Shown here: piece after piece, positions 45,601 through 55,099 of the stretch
Position numbering within the stretch: position 1 is the stretch's first letter
Layout: the number at the start of each line of letters is the position of its first letter
Origin: Luidia sarsii
Taxonomy: Eukaryota; Echinodermata; Asteroidea; Paxillosida; Luidiidae
NCBI GenBank assembly: GCA_949987565.1
Contig: OX465111.1
Span: forward strand, 11,952,716 to 12,016,715
Direction of reading: 5' to 3'
Length of the DNA: 64,000 nt
Program-made: the position numbers and the translations under genes
Notes under the pieces: model-generated
Told to the model about the DNA's origin: nothing
Seen by the model: the letters and a program-made list of their open reading frames with translations, nothing else
Databases searched by the model: none

Positions 45601-48600
45601 GCCCTCTACCCTCTACCCTCTACCCTCTTCCCTCTTCCCTCTTCCCTCTGCCCTCTGCCCTCTACCCTCTACCCTCTACCCTCTACCCTCTACCCTCTGC
45701 CCTCTGCCCTCTGCCCTCTGCCCTCTACCATCTACACATGTACCCTCTGCCCTCTACCCTCCACCCTCTACCCTCTGCCCTCTACCCTCTACCCTCTGCC
45801 CTCTGCCCTCTACCCTCTACTCTCTACCCTCTGCCCTCTACCCTCTACCCTCTACCTTCTGCCCTCTACCCTATGCCCTCTGCCATCTACCCTCTACCCT
45901 CTACCCTCTACCCTCTACCCTCTGCCCTCTGCCCTCTGCCCTCTACTCTCTACCCTCTACCCTCTACCCTCTACTCTCTGCCCTCTGCCCTCTACCCTCT
46001 ACCCTCTACCCTCTACCCTCTACCCTCTGCCCTCTGCCCTCTGCCCTCTGCCCTCTACCCTCTTCCCTCTACTCTCTACCCTCTACTCTCTGCCCTCTGC
46101 CCTCTACCCTCTACCCTCTGCCCTCTACCCTCTACCCTCTACCCTCTGTCCTCTACCCTCTGCCCTCTACCCTCTACCCTCTACCCTCTACCCTCTACCC
46201 TCTACCCTTTCACTTCCCCTGCCAGGAGTCTATCAAGCCAGTCCTGAGAGGTGAGGATGCAGGTGCCTTGGCCCAGGCCCGCCAGGTCCTGTACACCTGC
46301 CTGGATGTGGGCCTGCGCCTCATCGCCCCCTTCATGCCCTTCCTGACTGAGGAGCTCTTCCAGAGACTGCCCCGCCGGACGGACCAGGAGCCCCCCAGCA
46401 TCTGTGTCACGCCCTACCCCGAGATAGCCAAGGTATTAAGCAGAGACACACTTGTATTCGAGTCAAAAACTATCTAGTCTGAGTCACAAACTATCTACCT
46501 GGTAGTCCAAGTCACAAACTATCTACCTGGTAGTACAAGTCACAAACTATCTACCTGGTAGTACAAGTCACAAACTATCTACCTGGTAGTACAAGTCACA
46601 AACTATCTACCTGGTAGTACGAGTCACAAACTATCTACCTGGTAGTACAAGTCACAAACTATCTACCTGGTAGTCAAAGTCACAAACTATCTACCTGGTA
46701 GTACAAGTCACAAATTATCTACCTGGTAGTCCAAGTCACAAACTATCTACCTGGTAGTACAAGTCACGAACTATCTACCTGGTAGTACAAGTCACAAACT
46801 ATCTACCTGGTAGTCCAAGTCACAAACTATCTACCTGGTAGTCCAAGTCACAAACTATCTACCTGGTAGTCCAAGTCACAAACTATCTACCTGGTAGTCC
46901 AAGTCACAAACTATCTACCTGGTAGTCCAAGTCACAAACTATCTACCTGGTAGTACAAGTCACAAACTATCTACCTGGTAGTACGAGTCACAAACTATCT
47001 ATCTGGTAGTCCAAGTCACAAACTATCTACCTGGTAGTACGAGTCACAAACTATCTACCTGGTAGTACGAGTCACAAACTATCTACCTGGTAGTACGAGT
47101 CACAAACTATCTACCTGGTAGTCCAAGTCACAAACTATCTACCTGATAGTACGAGTCACAAACTATCTACCTGGTAGTACAAGTCACAAACTATCTACCT
47201 GGTAGTACGAGTCACAAACTATCTACCTGGTAGTCCAAGTCACAAACTATCTACCTGGTAGTCCAAGTACAAACTATCTACCTGGTAGTACGAGTCACAA
47301 ACTATCTACCTGGTAGTCTGAGTCACAAACTATCTACCTGGTAGTACAAGTCACAAACTATCTACCTGGTAGTACAAGTCACAAACTATCTACCTGGTAG
47401 TCCAAGTCACAAACTATCTACCTGGTAGTACAAGTCACAAACTATCTACCTGGTAGTCCAAGTCACAAACTATCTACCTGGTAGTACAAGTCACAAACTA
47501 TCTACCTGGTAGTCCAAGTCACAAACTATCTACCTGGTAGTCCATGTCACAAACTATCTACCTGGTAGTCCAAGTCACAAACTATCTACCTGGTAGTCTG
47601 AGTCACAAACTATCTACCTGGTAGTACAAGTCACAAACTATCTACCTGGTAGTCCAAGTCACAAACTATCTACCTGGTAGTCCATATCACAAACTATCTA
47701 CCTGGTAGTCCGAGTCACAAACTATCTACCTGGTAGTCCAAGGCACAAACTATCTACCTGGTAGTCCAAGTCACAAACTATCTACCTGGTAGTCCAAGTC
47801 ACAAACTATCTACCTGGTAGTACGAGTCACAAACTATCTACCTGGTAGTACGAGTCACAAACTATCTACCTGGTAGTCAGAGTCACAAACTATCTACCTG
47901 GTATTCCAAGTCACAAACTATCTACCTGGTAGTACAAGTCACAAACTATCTACCTGGTAGTCAGAGTCACAAACTATCTACCTGGTAGTACAAGTCACAA
48001 ACTATCTACCTGGTAGTACGAGTCACAAACTATCTACCTTGTAGTCAGAGTAACAAACTATCTACCTGGTAGTCCAAGTCACAAACTATCTACCTGGTAG
48101 TACGAGTCACAAACTATCTACCTGGTAGTACGAGTCACAAACTATCTACCTGGTAGTCAGAGTCACAAACTATCTACCTGGTAGTACAAGTCACAAACTA
48201 TCTACCTGGTAGTCCAAGTCACAAACTATCTACCTGGTAGTACAAGTCACAAACTATCTACCTGGTAGTCCAAGTCACAAACTATCTACCTGGTAGTCCA
48301 TGTCACAAACTATCTACCTGGTAGTCCAAGTCACAAACTATGTACCTGGTAGTCTGAGTCACAAACTATCTACCTGGTAGTACAAGTCACAAACTATCTA
48401 CCTGGTAGTCCAAGTCACAAACTATCTACCTGGTAGTCCATGTCACAAACTATCTACCTGGTAGTCCGAGTCACAAACTATCTACCTGGTAGTCCAAGGC
48501 ACAAACTATCTACCTGGTAGTCCAAGTCACAAACTATCTACCTGGTAGTCCAAGTCACAAACTATCTACCTGGTAGTACGAGTCACAAACTATCTACCTG

Positions 48601-51600
48601 GTAGTACGAGTCACAAACTATCTACCTGGTAGTCAGAGTCACAAACTATCTACCTGGTATTCCAAGTCACAAACTATCTACCTGGTAGTACAAGTCACAA
48701 ACTATCTACCTGGTAGTCAGAGTCACAAACTATCTACCTGGTAGTACAAGTCACAAACTATCTACCTGGTAGTACGAGTCACAAACTATCTACCTGGTAG
48801 TCAGAGTCACAAACTATCTATCTGGTAGTCCAAGTCACAAACTATCTACCTGGTAGTACGAGTCACAAACTATCTACCTGGTAGTACGAGTCACAAACTA
48901 TCTACCTGGTAGTCAGAGTCACAAACTATCTACCTGGTATTCCAAGTCACAAACTATCTACCTGGTAGTACAAGTCAAAAACTATCTACCTGGTAGTCAG
49001 AGTCACAAACTATCTACCTGGTAGTACAAGTCACAAACTATCTACCTTGTAGTACAAGTCACAAACTATCTACCTGGTAGTACGAGTCACAAACTATCTA
49101 CCTGGTAGTACGAGTCACAAACTATCTACCTGGTAGTCAGAGTCACAAACTATCTACCTGGTAGTACGAGTCACAAACTATCTACCTTGTAGTACGAGTC
49201 ACAAACTATCTACCTGGTAGTCAGAGTCACAAACTATCTACCTGGTATTCCAAGTCACAAACTATCTACCTGGTAGTCCAAGTCACAAACTATCTACCTG
49301 GTAGTACGAGTCACAAACTATCTACCTGGTAGTACGAGTCACAAACTATCTACCTGGTAGTCAGAGTCACAAACTATCTACCTGGTAGTACGAGTCACAA
49401 ACTATCTACCTGGTAGTACGAGTCACAAACTATCTACCTGGTAGTACGAGTCACAAACTATCTACCTGGTAGTCAGAGTCACAAACTATCTACCTGGTAG
49501 TCCAAGTCACAAACTATCTACCTGGTAGTCCATGTCACAAACTATTTACCTGGTAGTCAGAGTCACAAACTATCTACCTGGTAGTCCAAGTCACAAACTA
49601 TCTACCTGGTAGTACAAGTCACAAACTATCTACCTGGTAGTCCAAGTCACAAACTATCTACCTGGTAGTCAGAGTCACAAACTATCTACCTGGTAGTCCA
49701 AGTCACAAACTATCTACCTGGTAGTCCAAGTCACAAACTATCTACCTGGTAGTACGAGTCACAAACTATCTACCTGGTAGTACGAGTCACAAACTATCTA
49801 CCTGGTAGTCAGAGTCACGAACTATCTACCTGGTAGTCCATGTCACAAACTATCTACCTGGTAGTCAGAGTCACAAACTATCTACCTGGTAGTCCAAGTC
49901 ACAAACTATCTACCGGGTAGTCAGAGTCACAAACTATCTACCTGGTAGTACGAGTCACAAACTATCTACCTGGTAGTCAGAGTCACAAACTATCTACCTG
50001 GTATTCCAAGTCACAAACTATCTACCTGGTAGTCCAAGTCACAAACTATCTACCTGGTAGTACGAGTCACAAACTATCTACCTGGTAGTCCAAGTCACAA
50101 ACTATCTACCTGGTAGTACGAGTCACAAACTATCTACCTGGTAGTCCAAGTCACAAACTATCTACCTGGTAGTCCATGTCACAAACTATCTACCTGGTAG
50201 TCAGAGTCACAAACTATCTACCTGGTAGTCCAAGTCACAAACTATCTACCTGGTAGTACAAGTCACAAACTATCTAGTTCAAGTCACAAGCTGCGTGTAT
50301 CTAGTCAGAGTCATAAACTATCGAGTCAGAGTCCAAATTCGAATCTCATCTCTCAAGTCCGTGTCCAAGTCTGAGTCCCATCTCTTGAGTCCGAGTGGAA
50401 GTTCTGAGTCATTGGGGGTAAGGCCTAGTCTGAGTCATGAGTCTGGAGTCTGGAGTCCGAGCCACGAGAATGAATATTCATATTCCCCTTGCAGGGCTCA
50501 CGAGTTACCTGTCCAGGGATTGGTCAGTGCGCTCATGACTATGCATGCTTACCCTCCTCCTCAGAATCCCTGGTGTGACGAGAAGCTGGAGTCGGACGTC
50601 TCCCTCGTGCAGGGCATTGTCAGCCAGGCACGGTCCATGAGGGCCGACTACAACCTCACCAAGCAGAAGGCCGACAGTGAGTCACCCTACGCCCTGCCCG
50701 ACGCGATAAGCACTGAATGCCCAGTGCTTCGCCTGACGCCTGACGGAAACAATCTCGGGCAGCTCAGGATGCTTAATACGTCCAGCAGGGCAAACCCTCA
50801 TTGAATGACAATCTCCTCAATGGAAAAATCGTGTTATATCTATGATGCAAGGTGGTACCCGCTGCTATACGAATCCGCCACACAACAGCTCGATGGTCAA
50901 GTGGTTAAGATGTCTGCACTAAAAAGCAGGAGTCGCGAGTTCGAATCCCCCCCCCCCCCAGAAGCTGCCAAAAATGTTTGCATTGGGAATCGGGCAAAGC
51001 AGTGGGAACTCAGTGCTTATCACGTCGAGCAGGGCAGGGCCTCATTGAATTACATTCTCCTCGATGCAAGCATCATGTCACATCTATGCTGCAACGCGGT
51101 GCCGCCGCTGTACATTATTCGAATCCTCCCCACGACCTCGACCAGCTCGGTGGTCAAGTGGTTAAGACATCTGCACTAAAAAGCAGGAGTTGCGGGTTCA
51201 AATCCCCACCCCCCCCCCACGCGGTACCCACCGCTATGCATTATTCAAATCCTCCCCACGACCTCGACCAGCTCAGTGTTCAAGTGGTTAAGACGTCTGC
51301 ACTAGAAAGCAGGAGTGGCGGGTCCGAATCCCGTCAGGGAGATGCCTGAATTTTTTTTCATCAGGCATCAAGCAAAGCACTGAGCACTCAGTGCTTATCA
51401 CATCGAGCAGGGCAAACCCTCATTGAATTTCATTCACCTTGATGAAGCATCATGTGATATCTATCAGCTGGGGTTGTTCTTGCTTACTGGACCAGCCCGG
51501 CCGTGCTAACGCCATCTCTCTCTGTCTGCCTCCAGTGTACGTGCGGTGTACCGACGAGACCCTTGCCGCCACGCTCAGACCCTACCAGAGTCTGCTGGTC

Positions 51601-52952
51601 ACCCTGGCCTCGGCCTCGGCCGTCCACTTCCCGGTGGCAACGGCGCCCCCTAGTGGCTGCGCCATGGCCACCGTCTCGGACAAGTGCGAGGTGCACCTCC
51701 TCCTGAAGGTAGGATCCTTTGGCGCTGACAAGGCGTTCGATCTCAAACCACTGTGAACCAGGGTCACCCCTGCATGTGAAACTATGAGGCGGCCCCGCCT
51801 CACACTTTCAATGGGCCATCTCTGGTATTGCTTTCCAAAACTTGCCACCCCAAGGGTCAGAATCATGCTTGGAAATCACGTGTTCAAAAGGGCTGTGTAT
51901 CTGATGTTCCCTCGCACTTTTACTGCAGTGCAGTTGTCCGTGGTATTGGTCATTTTTGCATCTGAACGAAAATAGGGGCATGTTCCCTGGTTAATGGTAA
52001 AATGGTCAATGGTCAACTGTTTGTCCCAGGGGCTGGTGGACGTTGAGAAGGAGATCGGGAAACTGGCGCAGCGCGTGCAGAAGTTGGAGCTGCAGCGAGG
52101 GAAACTGCAGCAGGCCACCAAGGTGCCCGACTACGAAGCCAAGGTGCCGCAGACCGTGCGAGACAGCAACAAGGAAAAGGTACAGACAGGACTGCAACCC
52201 CCTCGCCCCCTGGCCCCCAGCCCCCCGGCTCCCCAGCCCCCGGCCTCCCCGCCTGCCAGCCCCCTGGCCCCCAGCCCCCGGCCTCCCCGCCTGCCAGCCC
52301 CCTGGCCCCCAGCCCCCGGCATCCCCGCCTGCCAGCCCCCTGGCCCCCAGCCCCCGGCCTCCCCGCCTGCCAGCCCCCTGGCCCCCAGCCCCCGGCATCC
52401 CCGCCTGCCAGCCCCCTGGCCCCCAGCCCCCGGCATCCCCGCCTGCCAGCCCCCTGGCCCCCAGCCCCCGGCATCCCCGCCTGCCAGCCCCCTGGCCCCC
52501 AGCCCCGTGGTCCCCTGCCCCCTGGCCCCCAGCCCCGTGGTCCCCAGCCCCCTGGCCCCCAGCCCCGTGGTCCCCTGCCCCCTGGCCCCCAGCCCCCTGG
52601 CCCCCTGGCCCCCTGCCCCCTGGCCCCCAGACCTCTTGTCGCTTGACGTCACTCACATGACCAATCATACTTGACCTTTGACCTTCCAAAAAACCTCAGA
52701 ATGTCAAGTAAAATTTTCACCCGATATAGTACATAATTGATATACCTACCATGGAATGACACAGTAATCATTTCCCAATTTTTCCTTATTTTGGTCAGAA
52801 ACGTGACTAAGAAGAACCATACACCAATCAGTTATCTTATACTAGTGGCCTACGTCATTTGGTTTTTGTTCCAGATGGGTCAGACGGAGAACGAAATCCT
52901 GAAACTACAGGAGGCCATGGAGATGTTCCGGAAAGTCGGCCAGGATAATTGA
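27645..52952 (+). CDS. VARS1: Valyl-tRNA synthetase, cytosolic (complete, 23 exons)
   Basis: Class Ia synthetase that charges tRNA-Val and hydrolyses mischarged Thr. Exons: 27645-27860, 28486-28561, 29003-29103, 30125-30252, 31085-31249, 32930-33131, 33643-33751, 34819-34998, 35445-35569, 36832-36935, 37136-37294, 38036-38126, 39373-39478, 39681-39751, 40843-41073, 42524-42671, 44334-44461, 45175-45330, 46226-46432, 50565-50676, 51536-51708, 52030-52179, 52875-52952; 3216 nt, 1071 residues. Order: Lys/Glu/Ala-rich helix (30-95), [11 protein letters not shown], Rossmann fold with HIGH-type HVGH (158-161), CP1 editing domain with [10 protein letters not shown] (340-349) and [10 protein letters not shown] (400-409), [19 protein letters not shown] (667-671), anticodon-binding helices (about 740-930), C-terminal coiled coil. 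The vertebrate GST-like N-terminus (about 190 residues) is absent. Start chosen: first in-frame ATG, A at -3 and G at +4; the same frame upstream offers only TTG. Confidence 0.96.
28775..28925. mobile_element. Family B foldback, VARS1 intron 2
   Basis: GAGGGCCTGACATTTCAATC and GAAATGTCAGGCCCTC are inverted arms around a short centre with GGTCCTGCTAGGATTG. The outer flank CAGTGAGCAGTTTGCAACAT is shared with copies at 8.5 and 57.7 kb. Confidence 0.7.
29203..29386. mobile_element. 184-bp foldback transposon with 8-bp direct repeats
   Basis: Arms ACGCAGTGGCTGTTGTTACG and CGTAACAACAGCCACTGCG are inverted over about 65 bp with a few mismatches. TAACAAAA flanks both sides (29195-29202 and 29387-29394). 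Non-coding, in VARS1 intron 3. Confidence 0.8.
30125..30252 (+). CDS. VARS1: VARS1 exon 4, HIGH motif
   Basis: The exon encodes [24 protein letters not shown] is the class Ia HIGH signature that binds ATP, and PPPNVTG before it is the usual ValRS form. The exon ends in phase 2 at TAGGTG|GTAAGT, directly followed by the CCCTG pentamer array. Confidence 0.95.
30318..30850. repeat. CCCTG pentamer array, VARS1 intron 4
   Basis: About 530 bp of CCCTGCCCTGCCCTG with ACCGACC and TACC interruptions, starting about 65 bp after the exon 4 donor. The minus strand is GGGCA repeats, which meet the G-quadruplex motif. A second pentamer array is in intron 11. Confidence 0.96.
31476..32437. repeat. 24-bp minisatellite, about 40 copies, VARS1 intron 5
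   Basis: Units of GAGGATGGGATGACAAGATA plus GCTA, with variants such as GCTATAG and GTGGCAAGATA. Both strands read long low-complexity frames because 24 is divisible by three; not genes. Confidence 0.96.
32706..32925. repeat. CTCTGC hexamer array at VARS1 exon 6 acceptor
   Basis: CTCTGC repeats run to within four bases of the exon 6 acceptor (CCCTCTCAG|G at 32930), so the array supplies its pyrimidine tract. Confidence 0.95.
33142..33505. repeat. 38-bp array made from a SINE tail, VARS1 intron 6
   Basis: About nine units with GCAAAGCACTGAGCATACAG and TGCTAATCAT, starting within 11 bp of the exon 6 donor. AGCACTG...CAGTGCT is a perfect 7-bp inverted repeat in each unit. The core matches the SINE tail at 51371 (GCAAAGCACTGAGCACTCAG). 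Confidence 0.9.
33780..34720. repeat. CCTGTCTCTGCC 12-bp array, VARS1 intron 7
   Basis: About 940 bp of CCCCTGTCTCTGCCCCTGTC. It starts about 30 bp after the exon 7 donor and ends about 100 bp before exon 8. The exon 7 frame stays open through it to a stop near 34774. Confidence 0.96.
34819..34998 (+). CDS. VARS1: VARS1 exon 8, editing (CP1) domain
   Basis: The exon encodes [20 protein letters not shown], followed by HP...[15 protein letters not shown]. The Thr-rich [10 protein letters not shown] block is the hallmark of the post-transfer editing pocket in Val/Ile/Leu synthetases. Exon 9 (35445-35569) continues with [16 protein letters not shown], the second editing motif. Both are intact, so proofreading should work. 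Confidence 0.93.
35897..36745. repeat. TTCCAC/TTCTGC hexamer array, VARS1 intron 9
   Basis: About 850 bp of CTTCCACTTCTGCTTCCAC with larger duplicated blocks (the segment near 35990-36120 recurs near 36235-36375). Low-complexity frames only. Confidence 0.96.
37310..37960. repeat. Second CCCTG array, VARS1 intron 11
   Basis: Same pentamer as intron 4. A distinctive block CATGCCCTGCTCTGCCTTTC occurs at 37451 and 37756, showing a 305-bp internal duplication. The exon 11 frame stays open across the array. Confidence 0.95.
38375..39290. repeat. 17-bp array, about 54 copies, VARS1 intron 12
   Basis: Units CTGGTTAGTCTTTCCAA, later CTGGTTAGTCTGTCCAA and CTGGTTGGTCTTTCCAA, in blocks. GGTTAGT resembles a weak donor in each unit. 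Confidence 0.96.
39510..39640. mobile_element. Family B foldback, VARS1 intron 13
   Basis: AAAATGACCAAAACGCAAAT outer word, then CTGACGTTTGGATCCTAGCA and its partner GTTAGGATCAAAACGTCAGG. Starts 30 bp after the exon 13 donor. Confidence 0.65.
39803..40030. mobile_element. Family A foldback, VARS1 intron 14
   Basis: Left arm AGGAGGTTTGCGGTGACACC...GTATGGCTCTGAAAAG, right arm CTTTTCAGAGTCGCACTCC...GTGTCACCACAGACCTCCT. The centre has CTGACGACAGGCAGAGTACT. Confidence 0.75.
40079..40737. mobile_element. 659-bp TTAA-flanked non-autonomous transposon
   Basis: Ends CCACTTCGCGCC and GGCGCGAAGTGG are perfect inverted repeats, and TTAA lies directly outside both (40075-40078, 40738-40741), the piggyBac-type target. 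No transposase frame. The flanking GAGATGATATACATGGTGTC belongs to a family A element, so this is a nested insertion. Intron 14 of VARS1. Confidence 0.82.
40843..41073 (+). CDS. VARS1: VARS1 exon 15, KMSKS catalytic loop
   Basis: The longest exon of the gene (77 codons, phase 0-0) encodes [16 protein letters not shown], then [25 protein letters not shown] is the mobile ATP-binding loop of class I synthetases. The acceptor pyrimidine tract is a 13-T run. It lies about 100 bp downstream of a TTAA-flanked transposon insertion at 40079-40737. Confidence 0.95.
41180..42240. repeat. Purine-rich GAGGATGAGGGTGATATT array, VARS1 intron 15
   Basis: About 1.06 kb of 21-bp-like words (GAGGATGAGGGTGATATTGA, GAAGTTGAGGAG) arranged in longer repeated blocks. 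The sense strand is purine-rich, unlike most arrays in this gene. Confidence 0.95.
42720..44020. repeat. CATCTGTCTATCCATC tetramer-based array, VARS1 intron 16
   Basis: About 1.3 kb of CCATCCATCTGTCTATCCAT and CTGTCTGTCCAT words. The long frames of [11 protein letters not shown] type are artefacts. It is the reverse complement of the array at 62303-64000. Confidence 0.96.
44523..45060. repeat. 74-bp array built from a family A transposon end, VARS1 intron 17
   Basis: About seven units with CTTTTCAGAGCCACACTCAT and CAGGAAGAGATCATTCACAC. The first word is the family A arm seen singly at 1.5, 40.0 and 53.1 kb. Confidence 0.9.
45500..46210. repeat. CCCTCTA heptamer array, VARS1 intron 18
   Basis: About 710 bp of CCCTCTACCCTCTGCCCTCT ending about 15 bp before exon 19 (CACTTCCCCTGCCAG|GAG), so it forms the pyrimidine tract. 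The minus strand GGGTAGA/GGGCAGA is G-quadruplex-compatible. Confidence 0.96.
46455..50275. repeat. 28-bp satellite, about 136 copies, with 27-unit higher-order repeat
   Basis: Units CACAAACTATCTACCTGGTA plus GTNNNAGT fill VARS1 intron 19 from about 25 bp after the exon 19 donor. Rare variants recur exactly 756 bp apart: CCAAGGC at 47738 and 48494, GTATTCC at 47901 and 48657. That equals 27 units. Stops in all frames. Confidence 0.97.
50695..51445 (+). mobile_element. Cluster of tRNA-derived SINEs, VARS1 intron 20
   Basis: Three heads begin near 50887, 51144 and 51270, each with GGTCAAGTGGTTAAGAC-like D arm, CTGC...GCAG anticodon stem and GGGTTCAAATCCC-like T arm, followed by a tail with AAGCACTGAGCACTCAGTGC and CGAGCAGGGCAAACCCTCAT. 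Tandem arrangement points to local duplication rather than three insertions. Confidence 0.75.
52195..52625. repeat. 38-bp GC-rich array, VARS1 intron 22
   Basis: Units with CCCCGCCTGCCAGCCCCCTG, spaced 38 bp (52251, 52289, 52327), then CCCAGCCCCGTGGTCCC variants. Starts about 15 bp after the exon 22 donor. The minus strand is very G-rich. Confidence 0.93.
52875..52952 (+). CDS. VARS1: VARS1 last coding exon
   Basis: Exon 23 encodes [20 protein letters not shown], then VGQDN and TGA at 52950-52952. With exon 22 it forms the C-terminal coiled coil that touches the tRNA elbow in ValRS. No AATAAA is seen in the next 2 kb on this strand, so the 3' end is not placed. Confidence 0.9.
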   Translation: MGQTENEILKLQEAMEMFRKVGQDN

Positions 52953-53054
52953 CCCCCCCCCCGCCTCCCGACCTTTGTGATCTGTGACCTTTGCCCTTCA
53001 CAACCAGCACCAAGTGGCTGCTAGCATGATAGCATTACATAATAGCTTAATTCG

Positions 53055-53175
53055 GGCTCCTGACGACGGGCAGAGTACACTCTGACCGAAACGCTGAGTT
53101 GCCGGCTCTTTTTCAGAGCCACACTCCGTCTCACGGTAGATGATGTACATGGTGTCACCGCAGATCTTCCAGTTA
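53055..53175. mobile_element. Half copy of family A foldback
   Basis: GACGACGGGCAGAGTACACT, CCGGCTCTTTTTCAGAGCC and ACATGGTGTCACCGCAG in family A order; the other arm is missing. Confidence 0.6.
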
Positions 53176-53634
53176 GCTTATTCCATTTCTCTTATTTCAG
53201 TTGGAGGTGGGTTATCTTTATCCGGTCATTTTTTTTTTGTGAGAATCGAATCCAACAGAATTTCTGTGAAATATTGAAATTTTACCCTAGAAATTACCCC
53301 AAACTATCACTGTAGATAAGATCCCGGGGAAAACGCTCATAATAGCTATTGCAGCCAATTAGGCAATCAATTAGAGTGGCCAAACAAAACATAATGCCAC
53401 CACTAAAGATAGCAGACAATTACTTGCTTGTAGTAAAACCAATTTCACAATTTCTCTTTTATTGAAAATGAATCAATATACAGACATGTTTCACATTGCA
53501 TTCTGATTCAAATGGTCAAATTGCAAATGCAGCACTTCCCTCTTTGCGCTCAGACTTCCGTGCACCAATTAAGAAATCTTGTATAACGGTCGTGTGAGGG
53601 CAGCATTTTCAAAGAAGACAGGACCTCTGATCTG

Positions 53635-53877
53635 GCCCCAATTTCATAGAGCCGCTTAAAGCGTGAAAATCTTGCTGAGCATGAAATGTCTTTCCTGTGT
53701 AAGCAGGATTACAAACCGCACCGTGATGTGATGTCCATTGCTTTTGACTTGTATTCCACTCTTCTTTACTTAGCATGAAACATCAGTGAGGTTTGGGCAG
53801 GCAAGGGGATCCAGTGGCTCATGACGTTTTGTGCTTGAGCACATTTTGGCGCTTAAGCGGCTCTATGAAACAGGCCC
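53635..53877. mobile_element. 243-bp MITE with 7-bp target duplication
   Basis: Ends GGCCCCAATTTCATAGAGCC and GGCTCTATGAAACAGGCCC are inverted; further in, GCTTAA also pairs. CTGATCT occurs directly outside each end (53628-53634 and 53878-53884). Non-coding; family not assigned. Confidence 0.8.
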
Positions 53878-54330
53878 CTGATCTCAGACCGAATCTAATT
53901 CTCTGTGTTTGGGTGAAAATTATCAAGACAAAAACAAATGTGACCCGGCACAACAACATGAGGAATATCCCACCAAAACACTTTTTGAGTAAACAACGCC
54001 TGAAGTTAAAGTATCTTCACAATTCGATTACAAATCAAATTTCTTTTTTGTGTTTTTTTGGAAATTTTAAGTATTAGAGGATATTTTATTTTGATATCAT
54101 TTCAAGTCTAATAGTATACTCTTTCACATCATTAGAAAATCTCAAAATCTCAAAAGTGGGGTTATTCCTCATTATGCTGTGCTGGGTCACAAATACAGTA
54201 TTCCAGACTGATAAGATTTCAACATGGGGCTTCTTCCACGACCATCTACTGTACATCATGTGCAGGTCTCAAGGAAATTTGTAAGCGTCAATTTTTTTTC
54301 AATCTCCCCAATGTTGTGTAGGGCCTTTGA

Positions 54331-54866
54331 CCACATCGTGTGCGGACCACCGAATTCGGAACGTTGGTGATGGCACCACTTTTGTCTAAGTTTTAAACAA
54401 AGGGCCTTTTCCAAAACCCTTTTTTAGGCTTCGGCTCCGACTGTTGTCTCTGTTATCCAAAAGCTGAAAACACAGGTTGGAGATCTTTGTTGAACTTGAA
54501 GCTTTTTTTCTTCTTGAAAATGCAGTATAATATTTAAAAACAAAGCCAAAGGCCCTTCGTCTTCATGCCTTGTACTCTAAAATGGATGATAGAAAGAACG
54601 ACAAAGCCGGAGCCTGAGCCTATTTTGGAAAAGGATGAAAAAATCTTTTCAGCCTATCACAAAATAAAAGGTAGCGTGACAAAAGCCACACACACACATG
54701 TCGACTGTGCCAGGTTTGACACGCTGGCACACGCAGTGTACTCTTATTGATTTATTTCGCAGATATGTATTCTTCCCGACTGTTAGCGAGTTTCGAAAAT
54801 GGCACATTATAGAAATAAAAAACCTGTGGCGGTCGTGGACATTAAAAGCGGGCTGGAGCGAAGTGG
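54331..54866. mobile_element. Diverged relative of the TTAA element
   Basis: Left end CCACATCGTGTGCGGACCAC...CCGAATTCGG and right end GGCGGTCGTGGACATTAAAA...GAGCGAAGTGG align in order with 40079-40737. Shorter (536 bp) and lacking intact TTAA, so older. Confidence 0.6.
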
Positions 54867-54915
54867 CTATACCAGAAGGCAGTATGCAACATTTCTGTAT
54901 ACAGTCTACTATTAA

Positions 54916-55080
54916 TATAGGAAGGTTTGCGGTGACACCGTGTATAAGGTCTCTTAAAGAAGAGGTGGGGTTCTGAAAAGAGCTTGAGTGGTAAATCGGA
55001 GTTACCACTCAAGCTCTTTTCAGAGCCACACCTCTTCTTTAAGAGACCTTATACACGGTGTCACCGCAAACCTTCCTATA
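54916..55080. mobile_element. Near-perfect 165-bp palindrome (family A)
   Basis: Arms 54916-54994 and 55002-55080, each 79 nt, are reverse complements with two mismatches (GGTGGGGTTCT against GGTGTGGCTCT) around a 7-nt loop. Outer words TATAGGAAGGTTTGCGGTGA and CTCTTTTCAGAGCC define it as the most intact family A copy. Confidence 0.92.
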
Positions 55081-55099
55081 TTGATTCACCTTAGTCTTA

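Noticed and set aside
45500..46210. GGGTAGA repeats on the minus strand as interstitial telomere
   Set aside because: TAGAGGG is not a known animal telomere repeat and the tract mixes GGGCAGA freely; simple heptamer satellite is enough.
46455..50275. 28-bp repeats considered as CRISPR
   Set aside because: No spacers; three variable bases per unit only. It is an intronic satellite.
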